Of a DNA stretch of 64,000 nt, positions 23,827-35,588 are shown piece after piece. Source of the stretch: Impatiens glandulifera (Eukaryota; Streptophyta; Magnoliopsida; Ericales; Balsaminaceae); the NCBI RefSeq assembly GCF_907164915.1, contig NC_061868.1, positions 43,539,774 through 43,603,773 of the forward strand, in the 5' to 3' direction. Made by a program: the position numbers and the translations under genes. How positions within the stretch are numbered: the stretch's first letter is position 1; each line of letters begins with the position of its first letter. The notes beneath the pieces were generated by a model. That model saw only the letters and a program-made list of their open reading frames with translations. It was not told the origin of the DNA and did no database searches.

Positions 23827-26449
23827 ATGAATGTTGGTGTTTTTCTACTCTTTGATGGAGACTGGAAAACTGATGATTGTGGGGTTAGTTCTTTTGTCTC
23901 AAGTTCGTGTCGTGGTGTGAATGTACCCCGAAATGCTACATATGAAGAGTTAGCTTCAATTGTCTATAATTCTATTGGTGTGGACAAACTAAGATATGAC
24001 TTAGTGTTCAAGGTAAAGTATAATATGCTAATGATCAATTCTCCTCCTGCAACAATCATTGGAGATAGCGATGTGGCGTTCTATTTACAAGAACTCTCGT
24101 CTTCACTGCCCAATCATCGCGCCCCGCTATGTGTCTCCTTAGTAGAGAAGTCAATACCTTCAACTCAACAAAGTGAAAGACCAGAAAATGACATATTTGA
24201 GCAGCAAGATGTATTCCCAAGTCAACAAGATGTATTCCCAAGACAACAAGATGTATCTGAGCAGCAGGATGTGTTTGAGCAGCAAGATGTATTCCCAAGT
24301 CAACAAGATGTATTCCTAAGGTAACAAGATGTATCTGAGCATGTGTTTGAGCAGCAGGATGTGTTTGAGCAGCGAGATATATTTGAGCAGCAAGATGTTT
24401 TTGAGCAGAGAGATGTATGTGAGGAGCAAAATGTTTTTGAGCCGGAAAATGTCTTCCCAAGTCAACCAAGCACTTCCCATGTTAGGAATACATTCAGCCA
24501 TACTGAGGGAACCAAGCACTACTTCTCATATGAACCACTCGAGATCGAAACTCCTGCTCCATTAATTGAAAATTCATTGGAAGTGGGTACGTTCTTTGAT
24601 AACAAAAAAGAAATACAATTGAGGTTGCATAGACATGCGATGTCTAATCACTTTGTCCTTAAAGTGGTGAAGTCAACAAAAAATCTTTGGTTTGTAAAAT
24701 GCATGGCTGAGAACTGCAAGTGGAAATTGCGTGCTATGAAAGGAAAATTCTCGGAGATGTTTGAGATCAGAAAATTTGTAAAAGAACACACATGCTCAAT
24801 TTTGACGAGACAAGACAATGTGAGGCAAGCACCATCATGGGTAATTGCGGAGTGTATCAAACGTAAATACATGGACCATCACCATGACCACATGCCTAAA
24901 AAAATAATGGAAGACATGCATACAAGTTATGGGTTAACTTTGACATATAATAAGGCTTGGAGGTCAAGGGAAAAGGCCTTAATGGCGGTGCGAGGAACTG
25001 TGGAGGATTCCTATGGTGAATTGCCATCCTACCTGTTCATGTTGCAGAAGAAGAACCCAGGTACCATAACTGACATCCAGACGGATGAGGAAGGACACTT
25101 CACGTATATGTTCATGTCTTTAGGGGTTTCAATTAGGGGTTTCATAGGATGTTGTCGTCCTGTATTGTGCATCGATGCCAGCTTCCTTAAGCATAAAGTT
25201 GGAGGTCAACTACTGGTTGCGATAGCATTGGATGCGAACGAGCAACTATATCCCGTTGCTTTTGGTGTCGTTGATTCAGAGAATAATAACTCTTGGACAT
25301 ATTTCATGCAACAACTAAGGTTGGTAATTGGATCAGTCCCGGATCTCGTCTTCATATCCGATAGACACCCAAGTATTGCCAACGCCTTGTCCGCGGTTTT
25401 TCCAGAAGCACATCACGGGGCATGCACATACCACATCAAAATGAATATAATGGCCAAATTTAAAACTGATAACTGTCATGTTGAGTTTGATTTGGCTTCT
25501 CGTGCATACACCGAGACCACGTTTCAGAAGCATTTTGACAAGATCAGAACTAAAGACCCTAGGATTGCTCAATATTTGGAACAAATTGGAGTGGAGAGAT
25601 GGAGTCGTGCTTTTTTCCCCGGTTCGCGATACAATCAAATGACAAGTAATTACGCTGAGAGTTTTAATAGTCAGTGCAGAGAAGCTAGGAAATATCCCAT
25701 AACAACATTAGCTGACTATTTAAGATTCACAATACAAGATTGGTTTTATCATAGAAGAGAAAAATCATCCAACCACAACGAACATTTATCTCCATATTAT
25801 GAAAAGTTATTACGTGAGGAAGGTGAAAATGCTAGATTCTACAGTGTTTATCCACTTAATCGATTTCAGTTCCATGTGCATGACGGTGAATTTGATTTTC
25901 AAGTTGACTTCAAGGGTCGAACATGTACTTGTAGGGTATTTGATGTATCCGGTCTTCCTTGTACGCATGCCCTAGCTGCTGCCCGTTTCCGGAAATCGGT
26001 TCCATATGAGTTGTGCGCAAGGTTAGAGAATTTTTGTTCCATAAGTTATGTTCAATTTATGTTGTGTTGAATATATGTTATGTTGAATTTATGTTATCAC
26101 TGTATAATTTTGCAGGTTTTACTCAACTGAATCGTGGTGCATGGCTTATGCGGAGACATGTTATCCAGTTTTTCAACATAATGAAGCTTGGGACATTCCC
26201 GAACATATCAAGAAACGAGTCTGCCTAAAACCCCCCGTGAAGATTAAGAAAGGACGACCAACAACAAAACGTAGATCATCACAAGGTGAGGTTCGTAAAG
26301 AACGGAGACGGTGCGGCTCATGTGGCGGTCTAGGTCATAACAGAGCAACATGCTCAGCAGTGATGCCTGCACCATCTACTGCAAGACCTTCACAATCAAG
26401 TGCCCAATCTACACAACCTTCACAATCAAGTGCCCAATCTTTGGCATGA
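23827..26449 (+). pseudogene. mudrA-like MULE transposase, broken by one stop codon
   Basis: The frame from the ATG at 23827 runs to 26021, and a GT-AG intron (26022-26115) joins it to 26116-26449. It is interrupted once, by TAA at 24322-24324, and the same frame continues on both sides. Visible parts in order: an N-terminal MuDR-type region; a Gln/Asp-rich repeat (QQDVF units, about 24190-24450); a zinc-binding-like domain with CMAENCKWKLRA; and a MULE transposase core. Candidate catalytic residues are D at 25174 (LCIDASF), D at 25360 (FISDRHPS) and E at 25657 (NYAESFNS). These are followed by a SWIM zinc finger (CTCRVFDVSGLPCTHA) and a C-terminal zinc knuckle (CGSCGGLGHNRATC). Such proteins bind the terminal repeats and catalyse excision and insertion. 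The TAA sits where neighbouring repeat units have CAA, so a single C-to-T change explains it. Alternatively aaggtaaca is used as a splice donor and the stop is removed from the mRNA. Confidence 0.9.
24190..24450 (+). repeat. QQDVF-type coding repeat in the mudrA-like gene
   Basis: Tandem units of about 18-24 bp such as caacaagatgtattccca and cagcaggatgtgtttgag encode repeated QQDVF(P/E). More than ten units are present and the unit spacing varies. The nonsense codon of the transposase lies inside this array. The repeat looks unstable and is not part of the catalytic core. Confidence 0.85.
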
Positions 26450-26462
26450 AACTGTTTTAGAG

Positions 26463-26660
26463 TTTTGATCAAACCGTTTTTGTATGTACATCAAACTGTT
26501 TTTGGGTAGGGTTTTGATCATCTGTTTTTGGGGTAGGGTGTTGATCAAACTGTTTTTTGGGTAGGGTGTTGATCAAACTGTTTTTTGGGTAGGGTTTTGA
26601 TCATCTGTTTTTGGGGTAGGGTGTTGATCAAACTGTTTTTTGGGTAGGGTTTTGATCATC
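26463..26660 (+). repeat. Tandem repeat downstream of the mudrA-like stop
   Basis: About five imperfect units of roughly 35-40 bp share gggtaggg(t/g)tttgatca and aactgttttttgggt. They begin just after the transposase stop codon and probably lie in its 3' UTR. Confidence 0.8.
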
Positions 26661-26740
26661 TTCATATTTTATCTGTTTAAGTGTTGTCATCTATTGTGTT
26701 GTCAAAGAGAAATAGCAGGATTGATTTCAGGAATGCAGGA

Positions 26741-26951
26741 ATGCATCTGTCGCAGGACAAATAGAAGTAGCAGGGATGCATTTATCGCATGCGACGGTGC
26801 ATCTGTCGCAGGCGACGGTGCATCTGTCGCAGGCGACGGTGCATCTGTCGCAGGCGGGAAATGCATCTGGCGCATGCACCAGATGCATTTCCCGCCTGCG
26901 ACAGATGCACCGTCGCCTGCGACAGATGCACCGTCGCATGCGACAGATGCA
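26741..26951. repeat. Central palindromic CpG-rich cluster of the MULE
   Basis: Forward units gcatctgtcgcaggcgacg run from about 26796 and their reverse complement runs to 26951. The axis lies near 26872 at ctggcgcatgcaccag. The arms, about 70 bp each, are almost perfectly complementary. The cluster lies between the 3' ends of the two convergent genes. Confidence 0.9.
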
Positions 26952-27096
26952 TTTCATTTATGTTTTGTGCTTAATTATATATATATACTATATTATATTT
27001 GAATTCAAAATAGCAAACTACATTACATTCAAAAATAAATACATAAGGTTTACATTCAAAAATAAATACATAAGGTTTACATTCAAGTCAGAATAA

Positions 27097-27246
27097 TTAA
27101 ACTTGACTCTTCATAGCCCTTTCCATAAGACCAAAGTGATTAAACTTGTCCTTGGTCTTTAACAAGCAGGTGCAAGTAGATTTCCATGAAACACGTCCAG
27201 GAAAGTTCTCAATTACAGTTTTGTTTTTGCATTTGGTTGGTGCCAT
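27097..27246 (-). CDS. Small second MULE gene (49 aa), mudrB position
   Basis: An ATG at 27246 opens a 49-codon frame that ends in TAA at 27097-27099. It is preceded directly by a good acceptor (gcag). A leader exon on the same strand ends at a strong donor (aat, gtgagt; exon edge 27619). No ATG occurs in that leader, so this would be the first AUG of the spliced message. The peptide starts MAPTKCKNKTVIENFPGRVS. It includes a CTC pair and ends in a basic/hydrophobic stretch (GLMERAMKSQV). I recognise no domain. The position, facing mudrA from the opposite terminal repeat, matches mudrB of MuDR, but I see no sequence evidence of homology. It may be a captured fragment, a truncated gene or a real accessory protein. 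Confidence 0.5.
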   Translation of the reverse strand: MAPTKCKNKTVIENFPGRVSWKSTCTCLLKTKDKFNHFGLMERAMKSQV

Positions 27247-27316
27247 CTGCAAAAAATCAATAAGTCAGAATAATGAAAGTAAATACCACTAATTTAAAGG
27301 AAATATGACATTTTTC

Positions 27317-27503
27317 GCAGACGACAGTGCATCTGTCGCAGACGACAGTGCATCTGTCGCAGACGACAGTGCATCTGTCGCAGACGACAGTGCATCTGTC
27401 GCAGACGACAGATGCATCTGTCGCAGGCGAATAGTGTATTCTTCCTGCGACAGATGCACTGTCGTCTGCGACAGATGCACTGTCGTCTGCGAAAATGCAT
27501 CGT
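27317..27503. repeat. Right palindromic CpG-rich cluster of the MULE
   Basis: Five forward units of cgacagtgcatctgtcgcag (27317-27400) are followed by reverse units (27449-27503). The cluster lies inside the predicted first intron (27247-27618) of the small second gene, mirroring the left cluster. Confidence 0.88.
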
Positions 27504-27618
27504 CGCCATCGACAATAAACCCAAAACCCTGCAACAGCCATCGACAGAAGCATTTTAAACCCAAAACTAAACCTAAACAATAAAACGGAGAACTAGGATA
27601 GAAAGAAGATAAACTCAC

Positions 27619-27824
27619 ATTCGACGTATTTGTCGGGGGCTCTTGTTTGTCGTCGGAGCTCGTCGGGGAGGGTTCGAGGGAGAGGACGTCGTCGAAGTTG
27701 GAAACGAGAGAGAGGGAGTGAAAGGAGAACTGGGAAAGGAAGACGGGGGAGTGAAAGGAGAACTGGGTTCGAGGGAAAGGAAGACGGGGGAGAATGAAAA
27801 TCAAATTTTTTTTTATTTTTTTTT
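27619..27824 (-). other. Leader exon of the small second MULE gene
   Basis: On the minus strand this CT-rich stretch follows the right terminal repeat. It holds a direct repeat (two copies of ccccgtcttcctttccc, with agttctcctttcactc after each) and ends at a strong donor after position 27619. It contains no ATG. Transcription from the right terminal repeat is inferred from symmetry with the left end. Confidence 0.45.
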
Positions 27825-27941
27825 TAATAAAGGGTAAAACTGACCTTTTGCCTTGGCAAAAGGTCAAAAATGAAAAATTTATTAATGACCTGTTAATAGT
27901 GGAAATTCCCCTCTTATGAGGGTTATTCCATCAAATTTCCC
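27825..27941 (-). repeat. Right terminal inverted repeat of the MULE
   Basis: This is the exact inverse of 23074-23190, including the internal palindrome (27842-27865). Reading inward on the minus strand it precedes the leader of the small second gene, as the left one precedes the mudrA-like gene. Confidence 0.93.
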
Positions 27942-29126
27942 AAGAAAATAAGTAGAGTTTTCTTAATTACAGAAAAAAGTTAACTGAAGAAGAAGAGTAT
28001 TAATTTTTTTTAAATTAGTGTTTACAATTTTTTTTAACATAAATATATATATATATATAGTTGTTAGGTATTATTTAATTGGGTAAATAATTTGGTCGAG
28101 TCAATTTTTTTATTGAAAAATTCATTACAACGATTCAATTATAAAATCGAGATTCAATTATAAAATTGGGTCTGGTTAAATGGTTTAATCGAGTCAATTT
28201 TTTTATTCATCACAACGATTCAATTATAAGATTGTTAGGTAGATTTATCAAGTTTAATAATTGTAGAATTAACTAAAATATATATATATATAATATATAA
28301 TAAACTAAAGAATAAAATGAATTAACAAATATATATATAATATAATAAAATTGGAAACATTCTTGTAAATAAAATTTTAATAAATTATGTAAGTTTATTT
28401 TTAAATCATAAAACAACTATTTAATTTTAAAAAATAGGTTATAATATTAATTAAATAAAAAATATAATAAATATATGTAAACAAAATAATATATAAATGT
28501 AACATGGATATATACAAATCAGTTAAACTTTCTGTTTTTTATTATTTAAATGTTATATTCTTTTTTTGCCCCTAATTTGAGTGTGACTTTTACATAAACA
28601 AAATTATTAAAAAAAATATTATTAAATATATTTAAACTTTCTACCTGGTATAAGCCAATAGTTATAGTTTCAAATCTATTCTTGTAACCGAAACCTCATT
28701 AATTTAAGACTTAAGTTTGATTTTGATGATAAAATTTTACCGTCAAATATTGTAAGACTTGTATATGTAATGAGAAATAATATAATATAATATTTAATAA
28801 TTAAAACCACAAAAATATAATGATCTATGTTTAAGGTTTAAAAGATTCAATATATATCAACTATTGTTAAACTTCATGTAAGATCATTCTTATATACCAA
28901 TTTTATTTGAAAGTGACAAAACAATTAAAAACATATATATGAGAGAAAGGTTGGTATTTTGAGTTAGAAAATATCAAAACATTATAATAGATGATATCTT
29001 ATTAATAAATGGTCAAAGGGTTAAATTGCGGGATGAAATTACAAACTTTGAAATTTGCGGTTGTCTTAACGATTTCAAACAACATTAACTTGACATGCGA
29101 TAGAATTTCATATCGAAATCAAAATC
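27942..29126. other. AT-rich spacer with a short direct repeat
   Basis: No gene is seen. Two imperfect copies at 28088-28146 and 28181-28233 share tcgagtcaatttttttatt and acaacgattcaattata. TA-rich runs occur at about 28046-28060 and 28280-28292. Confidence 0.55.
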
Positions 29127-31174
29127 CTACTTCTGCATAGCTCTGACTCTCGTCGGCAGGCCATAAAGGCGGATGAATCCGGCAGCGTCGGCCTGATTGT
29201 ATATACTCCCATTCTCAAACGAAGCAATGTCTTGGCTGTAGAGACTGTAAGGACTTGTCCGACCAGTAACGGATACAGATCCTTTATACAATTTGAGAGT
29301 GACAGATCCTGTCGTAGTTGCGGTTATCTTCTCCATGAATGCATCCATGGATTCACGTAGAGGATCAAACCACCTACCAGCATACACCAGCTCTGCGTAT
29401 TTCAGTGCAAGAGTGTCTTTCACCTGAATTGTTTCGCGATCAAGCGTTAGAGATTCGAGTTCTCTAACAGCAGCGAAGAGGATGGTTCCTCCCGGAGTTT
29501 CGTAAACGCCTCGGCTTTTCATACCCACGAGACGATTCTCAACCATGTCTACACGGCCTACTCCGTGACGTCCGCCTATTTCATTTAAGTTGGACAGAAG
29601 AGATGCTGGAGAGAGCACTTTACCGTTAACGGAAACTGGAAGACCCGAGACTATGCCGATTTCCACGTATCTATTATCAACATTGAACATTGATCATTGC
29701 ATGAGAAGATAACCCGCAATAGATAGGTTGAAACTTGAAAGAAACTTACTCTGGTTCATTTGGTGCATCTTCTGGCTCAACTGACATCATGTACATGTCT
29801 TTCTTTGGCTCACATGCAGGGTCCTCTAGTATGTCACCCTTCATCATCAAATCAAAAGGTCAAACACGTTATACAATTTTGTAATGATCAACAAACTCAC
29901 TTCAATTTAAGACGTTTTTAATGTAAATCACGAAATGGGTTATAAAAAAATATGTTTGATTCATAACAATTATGAATACCTCATGACTTAGATGCCAGAG
30001 GTTCCTATCCCTGCTGTAAATAGATTTTTTGGTAACAGGAACAGGCACATTATGCTTCTTGGCATATTCAATGGCATCTTCTCTTCCTTGGATATCCCAT
30101 TCCCTCCAAGGAACAACAACATGAAGATCCGGATTCAAAGCAAAAAAAGCAAGCTCAAATCGGACCTGAAAAATCAAACCATTTATGTCACTAAACCAGA
30201 AATATCCAAATCTTATAAGTTTTTTTTAAGTCATTTATGTTCTTGCCTGATCATTTCCTTTGCCTGTACATCCATGAGATAAAGCATCAGCTCCAACTTC
30301 TCTAGCAACATCAACCATGGCCTGTCTCACAACAACAATCAAGAAAATTAACAAAATGCCTGAAACTAGACCGATTAATATCACAATCACAGGCTTAATT
30401 AACCTTAGCAATAACAGGCCGAGCCATAGATGTACCCAACAAATACTTCCTTTCATAGATAGCACCAGCTCGAATACAAGGAAATACATAATCTTTCACA
30501 AATTCCTCAGTTAAATCCTTCACCACCAACTGACAAGCTCCACTTGCTTTAGCTTTTTCTTCTAGACCTTCCAATTCCTGGATACCCTGCACAAAATGTT
30601 CAATTTCTTTCATGTCAAGCTGTAACAAAAGAGATGAATGAATATCTCTCATATATATATATATATTGCTTACTTGGCCAACATCTGCAGTGAAACAAAC
30701 AACTTCACAGCCATAGTTCTCCCTGCAAAATGTTTACTTATGAAGTAAAACTGATCAAACAGGAAACCGAATCGAAAGAGAACTCTTAAGAACAAAAGTT
30801 AGCATACCTCAGCCATGGAACAATGACAGAAGTATCTAAGCCACCACTATAAGCTAGAACCACCTTATTCAATTTCTTGGATTTTACTCCTCCATTATCA
30901 CTCTTCATCACTGCTTGAATTTCTGCAAAGTGACAATGATAAGATCATAAAACAACCCAGAAAAGAATCAATCAATCAATCATCAAGGTCAACGTAAATG
31001 AATGATCTTCCAAGTGAAACAGAATCAATCAGTCAATCATCAAAGTCAACGTAAACGATTTGTCGCGAACATAAGCGCATTTGATGAATACTCACTCATT
31101 CATAGATTCGAAGATTTACCTGATTTTGAACTTAGAACAGATGGATGTGAAGCAACGGCCTGTAGCTCAGCCAT
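29127..31174 (-). CDS. Argininosuccinate synthase, probably plastid-targeted
   Basis: Eight exons join to 431 aa: 31120-31174, 30808-30922, 30674-30722, 30404-30586, 30247-30321, 29980-30165, 29750-29838 and 29127-29670. Argininosuccinate synthase joins citrulline and aspartate using ATP, the penultimate step of arginine synthesis. In plants it acts in plastids. The ATP-pyrophosphatase loop SGGLDTS is at residues 44-50. Other family stretches are [67 protein letters not shown] and [16 protein letters not shown]. The intron after 30247 has a GC donor (cag, gcaaga) with a normal AG acceptor. Only 38 residues precede the catalytic fold, which is shorter than the transit peptides I recall for other plant homologues. 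The catalytic part is complete. Confidence 0.96.
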
Positions 31175-33491
31175 TTCTGATCTCAAATTTGTATAAGAAA
31201 ATGCTCTCTCTCTAATCTCTATCGCTCTCCTTTATTTGATCACTTGGAATGAAGTACATATGCACTACTTTTATTGTCAACTTTACCATTATTGGTAGTT
31301 GACAGCCACTCAAGCTAGGGTTTTTCAGAGCTAGTTTGATGTTGGGTTTTTTTTAATTTTAGGCATTTTGTCAAAATATATATATATTTGTTTCATGATA
31401 AAAAGTAGGTTATTTAAGATTTGTTTAAAATAATAACCATTTTTTATTACCAACAAATTAAAGAAAAATCTCATAAAAATCCAACAAAAATTGAGTCTAT
31501 GATGTAATTTTTTTTAAGTTAAAATTCAGTTTTTTTATTAAAAATATTTAATATATGATATATTTTTTGAAAAAAATATTTCTTTAATATATTTACAAAC
31601 AATACTTTTAGAATTTAATAATCTAAAATTATTATTATTTTAAGTAAAGGATTGATATTAAGTCTATTAACTGAGTAATTTGATCATTCATAAATATATA
31701 TATATATATATGTGATAAGAAGTTTTTCAAAAAGAATCTAAAAAAACCCAAAATCAAACAAATTTAACAAATGCTTTCAATATTATAAACAAGAAAGAGT
31801 CTACTTATGCAATTTTGTTTTTTCATCGAAATTTTGTTTTGATTCCTAAATATGCCTAAAGGTTTGTTTAATTTAGGTAAAAAAATTTAGGTTAATTAGT
31901 TTAATTAGGTTATTTGAAAATGAGTATTTTATCATTATCATCCTTATAATTTTAACCACTTTTGAAATTATAAAAATGGTATTTAATTAGATAAATATTT
32001 TAAATAGAAAATAAATTTTTGATATATTTTCAAATCAAGCTACATACAAACAAAGGTGAGTATAATGTTCCATCCACATTTAATTTTTAAAATATATCCG
32101 TATGCATGATTTTGTTGTAAATTATTTTTTATACATTTATTTTTGTTTGAAAATTTTCTTATACATTTATTTTTGTTTAAAATGATTCCTTATACATTTA
32201 TTTTTATTTGAATTTATATACTTTAAATATCTAAAATAATTTAAAATGTTATAAAATTGTTAATTTGTGATAAAAAAAAATATATATGCACAAACTCCTC
32301 TTATACATGATATATGATATGTTTTTTTTTATTTTATAAGTTTTATTACGGGCATAAATCGTCTTGACTTCTTTAATTTCATTCTTAGACGACGATGCAT
32401 ATGATTTGTTCTATTTCCAGACAGCGTTGTTGAACACTAAGACGACGGCGAGGTTATTACTCATTCGTCTCCTCTATATTCAGATATTGTGTCTTCAAAA
32501 TTATCTCTAAAAAATATTAATGTTGAACTATTAGAAGATTTCTAATAGTCATATAGTTAAAAATGTAAATAATATAATATAAATTACGAAATATTAAATA
32601 TGATATTATAATATAAAACCTGTAATATATTTGAACCGGTCAACTATACATTATTTACACCGAATGACGGATATCCCTCTGTGAGAATGAATGTAGTTTG
32701 ATTTAAAAATGAAACGAGTTATTAATAAAATATACTCTAACTAAAATCTGATAAATACATCAGCATAGTTACAAGAGCATAGTTACAACCTTAAGCGATT
32801 GATAATTTTAAATTAGTTATCAAGAGGGTTCATATTTTGATCATAGAATAAAAATTGTTTATACTTGTAATTAAGTTCTTAATTTTATAGTGTTTGAAAG
32901 AGTTTAACCATTTTAAACAAAAATAATTATACAAAGAATAATTTTAAATAAAAAAAAATGCATAAAAAACAATTTAAAACAAAATCATGTATAAAGATAT
33001 TTAAAACATAGTTAATTGTATACAAAGATCATACCTAATACCCTATAAACAATGCTAATCAACTTTTTCTAACCAATAAAATTATTTTGATTTTTAAAAA
33101 TAAGCTCAAAATATATATATAAGTTAATTGTTATTTTTTTTCTATAAATTTTGTAAGTAATTCTTATATTACTTGTTTATATATGATTTTTTTCTATATA
33201 TATACTAATAAATATTTTTATATTTAAAAAATTAAATTATTAATTAAATAAATTTTAATTTTTTTATAGAAAAATATATAACAAATCCACAATATAGAGA
33301 AAATGAGAGTACTCAATTAGTTCATGACTATTAAGAATAATATTATAATAGATTAATTATTTTATTTTAATATTTCACTAAGTTACTAGTTCTCATATAA
33401 CTATAATAATATTATAAATTAAAATAATTAATATTTATCAACTATTAAAAATATATTTTAATAGATAAATTAATTTTATTTTAATATTTGG

Positions 33492-33543
<52 letters not shown>

Positions 33544-33579
33544 GTAATAATTAATAAGTGTAAAATATTAATACAAAAT

Positions 33580-33637
<58 letters not shown>

Positions 33638-35533
33638 CTTTTATTTTAATAATTTGAATATTTGTTAAAGAATTAATTTAAAATATCATTATATATATTA
33701 AAATCTTATCATATTATATTTTAAGAACAAATAATAATTAATAATAGTTAAATTATTATTTTTTAAACTTAGTATAAAAGTTTTACAAATAATTTATAAT
33801 ATTTTAACATGTTTTAATTTAAATAGTTAAAAAATATTTATTATTTTAATTTATAATAGTATTATGTAAAAAAATAATTATATGAATATTATTAAATTTA
33901 ATATTGAATAAAAAAATTGAAAAATAAAACAATAATAAAAAATATATAATTAACCAAGGTGTTAATTTTTGTAGTGATAAAAAATTGTATTTGAGACTTG
34001 TATAAAATTTTAAATAATGTATTTTAATTAACAATTGATAATGAACAAAGAAAAAAAAATCAATTATCATGGTGGTCTCTATTTGAGAACACATCGAGCT
34101 AAACTGTAGTTGGATTTGAATGAACAATACATAATTAAAACATTAATTTATCAAATCAATATTTCAATATTAAAATAATATGTTTTAGATAAATTAAAAA
34201 AAAAAGAAAAAGACCAAACCCAGCTCTTGGGGTTTTAGGGCCATTATTTTACCTTGAATTTGTTCTTAAATTTGAACATAAAGACCATATCTTTGTTTTT
34301 CTTGTTTCATTTCTTTTCCAAATAAGAAATTTTATTTTGTTGTATAAATTATATATTTACCTGAGTTAACAACTTAAAAAAATGACAGCAAAGTTAAGAG
34401 TTTCAAATAAAAAATAAGCCTATATGACATCTAGCTCTGTCCTATAAAAACTAATTATTCTATTAATAAGAAAATAATTATAAATATAAACAAAATTGAA
34501 AATGCAATTTAGATGGTAAATTGTAATATAAAGATGTGTATGATATATGAAAAGGGTAATGATAAAAAACGCGAATCTCATGACCGTGAGAGTTCGCGAA
34601 TAACGAATATTTTTTTTAATTATTAAATAATCGGAGAATATTCTTTATTCGAAGACTTTCACACGCCCAAATTCTTCTTCCCCTTGTGAAACCACTAAGT
34701 TTAATGTTAAAGTGCTTTAACCTATTTTATTTTTTTATGCAACTGTCTAAATAAATATATATAATATTATTCCTAACCTAGTTAATATATTTTTACCTAC
34801 TCACTTTTTTCAATAGAATCACACCAACTTGTTCTTTATTAATTCTTTAATTTCTCTTATTTTATTTTTAACAGTTGGGAAGGTAGACCTCCAAAAGGGA
34901 AAGAAGGTTAAATTCGTTTATTCTTACTGATTGTGTGGCGATTTCATAATTTTCTTCCCATCTAATATATAGTTTTTCAATTCATGGAGAAAAAAATTGC
35001 AAATTAAATAATAGGTTGTCTAATTTTCCTTTCTCCAAGAAAAATCTCATATTACAAAATTTCGCAATTCGCCTCTTTGAAATAACTGAATAGTTCTTTC
35101 TACCCTATCAGATTGTATGTATGTATGAAACAAACATAAATAAATAATATTTGTGTTTATATTATTGAAATGATTTTTGTGAAGCATAATCTGGTTTCCA
35201 AATAGAATATCTGTTGATATCGAAATGGAATGGAAGAGGAAGAAGAAGAAGAAAATGCTTTATTTCTTGTTCATTAGCTAGCTAGTTAGCTAGGGTTTGA
35301 CATTCTGATACGATTTCATCTTTTCCTTCTGTGTTCCTTGTTCATTAGGGTTTGCATTGAAAAAGGAGGAAGAAAGAAAGAAAGAAAGAAAGAACCTGAA
35401 ATGAAGATCTTCAAGGTGGCGCCGCCGGCAGCTTCTTCATTGCAAACCCTAATGCTGTTGGACCTGGGAGACACAAGCCTTTATTAGGTTTCTCCGCCAC
35501 CCTTAGATGCAACTCTTTCTTTTAAATCATTAA

Positions 35534-35588
<55 letters not shown>

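Larger units (their letters stand above)
23074..27941 (+). mobile_element. Mutator-like element (MULE) with two convergent genes
   Basis: The element is 4868 bp. Its first 117 bp (23074-23190) are repeated as an exact inverted copy at 27825-27941. Inside it a mudrA-like gene reads rightwards from the left end and a small gene reads leftwards from the right end, the same layout as maize MuDR. Three palindromic CpG-rich clusters lie in the first intron of each gene and between their 3' ends. The identical ends imply a fairly recent insertion or recent homogenisation. I could not see a perfect 9-bp target duplication: the flanks gaggaagaa and aagaaaata are only loosely alike. Confidence 0.92.

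Noticed and set aside
27289..27867. Minus-strand 192-codon frame across the right MULE terminal repeat
   Set aside because: Its start is not ATG and most of it crosses the palindromic cluster and the predicted intron.
23065..27950. 9-bp target site duplication around the MULE
   Set aside because: The flanks gaggaagaa and aagaaaata match too loosely to claim a duplication.
30587..30619. Longer version of argininosuccinate synthase exon 4 starting at 30619
   Set aside because: It would insert eleven residues after ADVGQ. The acceptor at 30587 gives the conserved [12 protein letters not shown] join.
33497..33632. TA repeats as CRISPR-like or regulatory arrays
   Set aside because: They are simple dinucleotide microsatellites.
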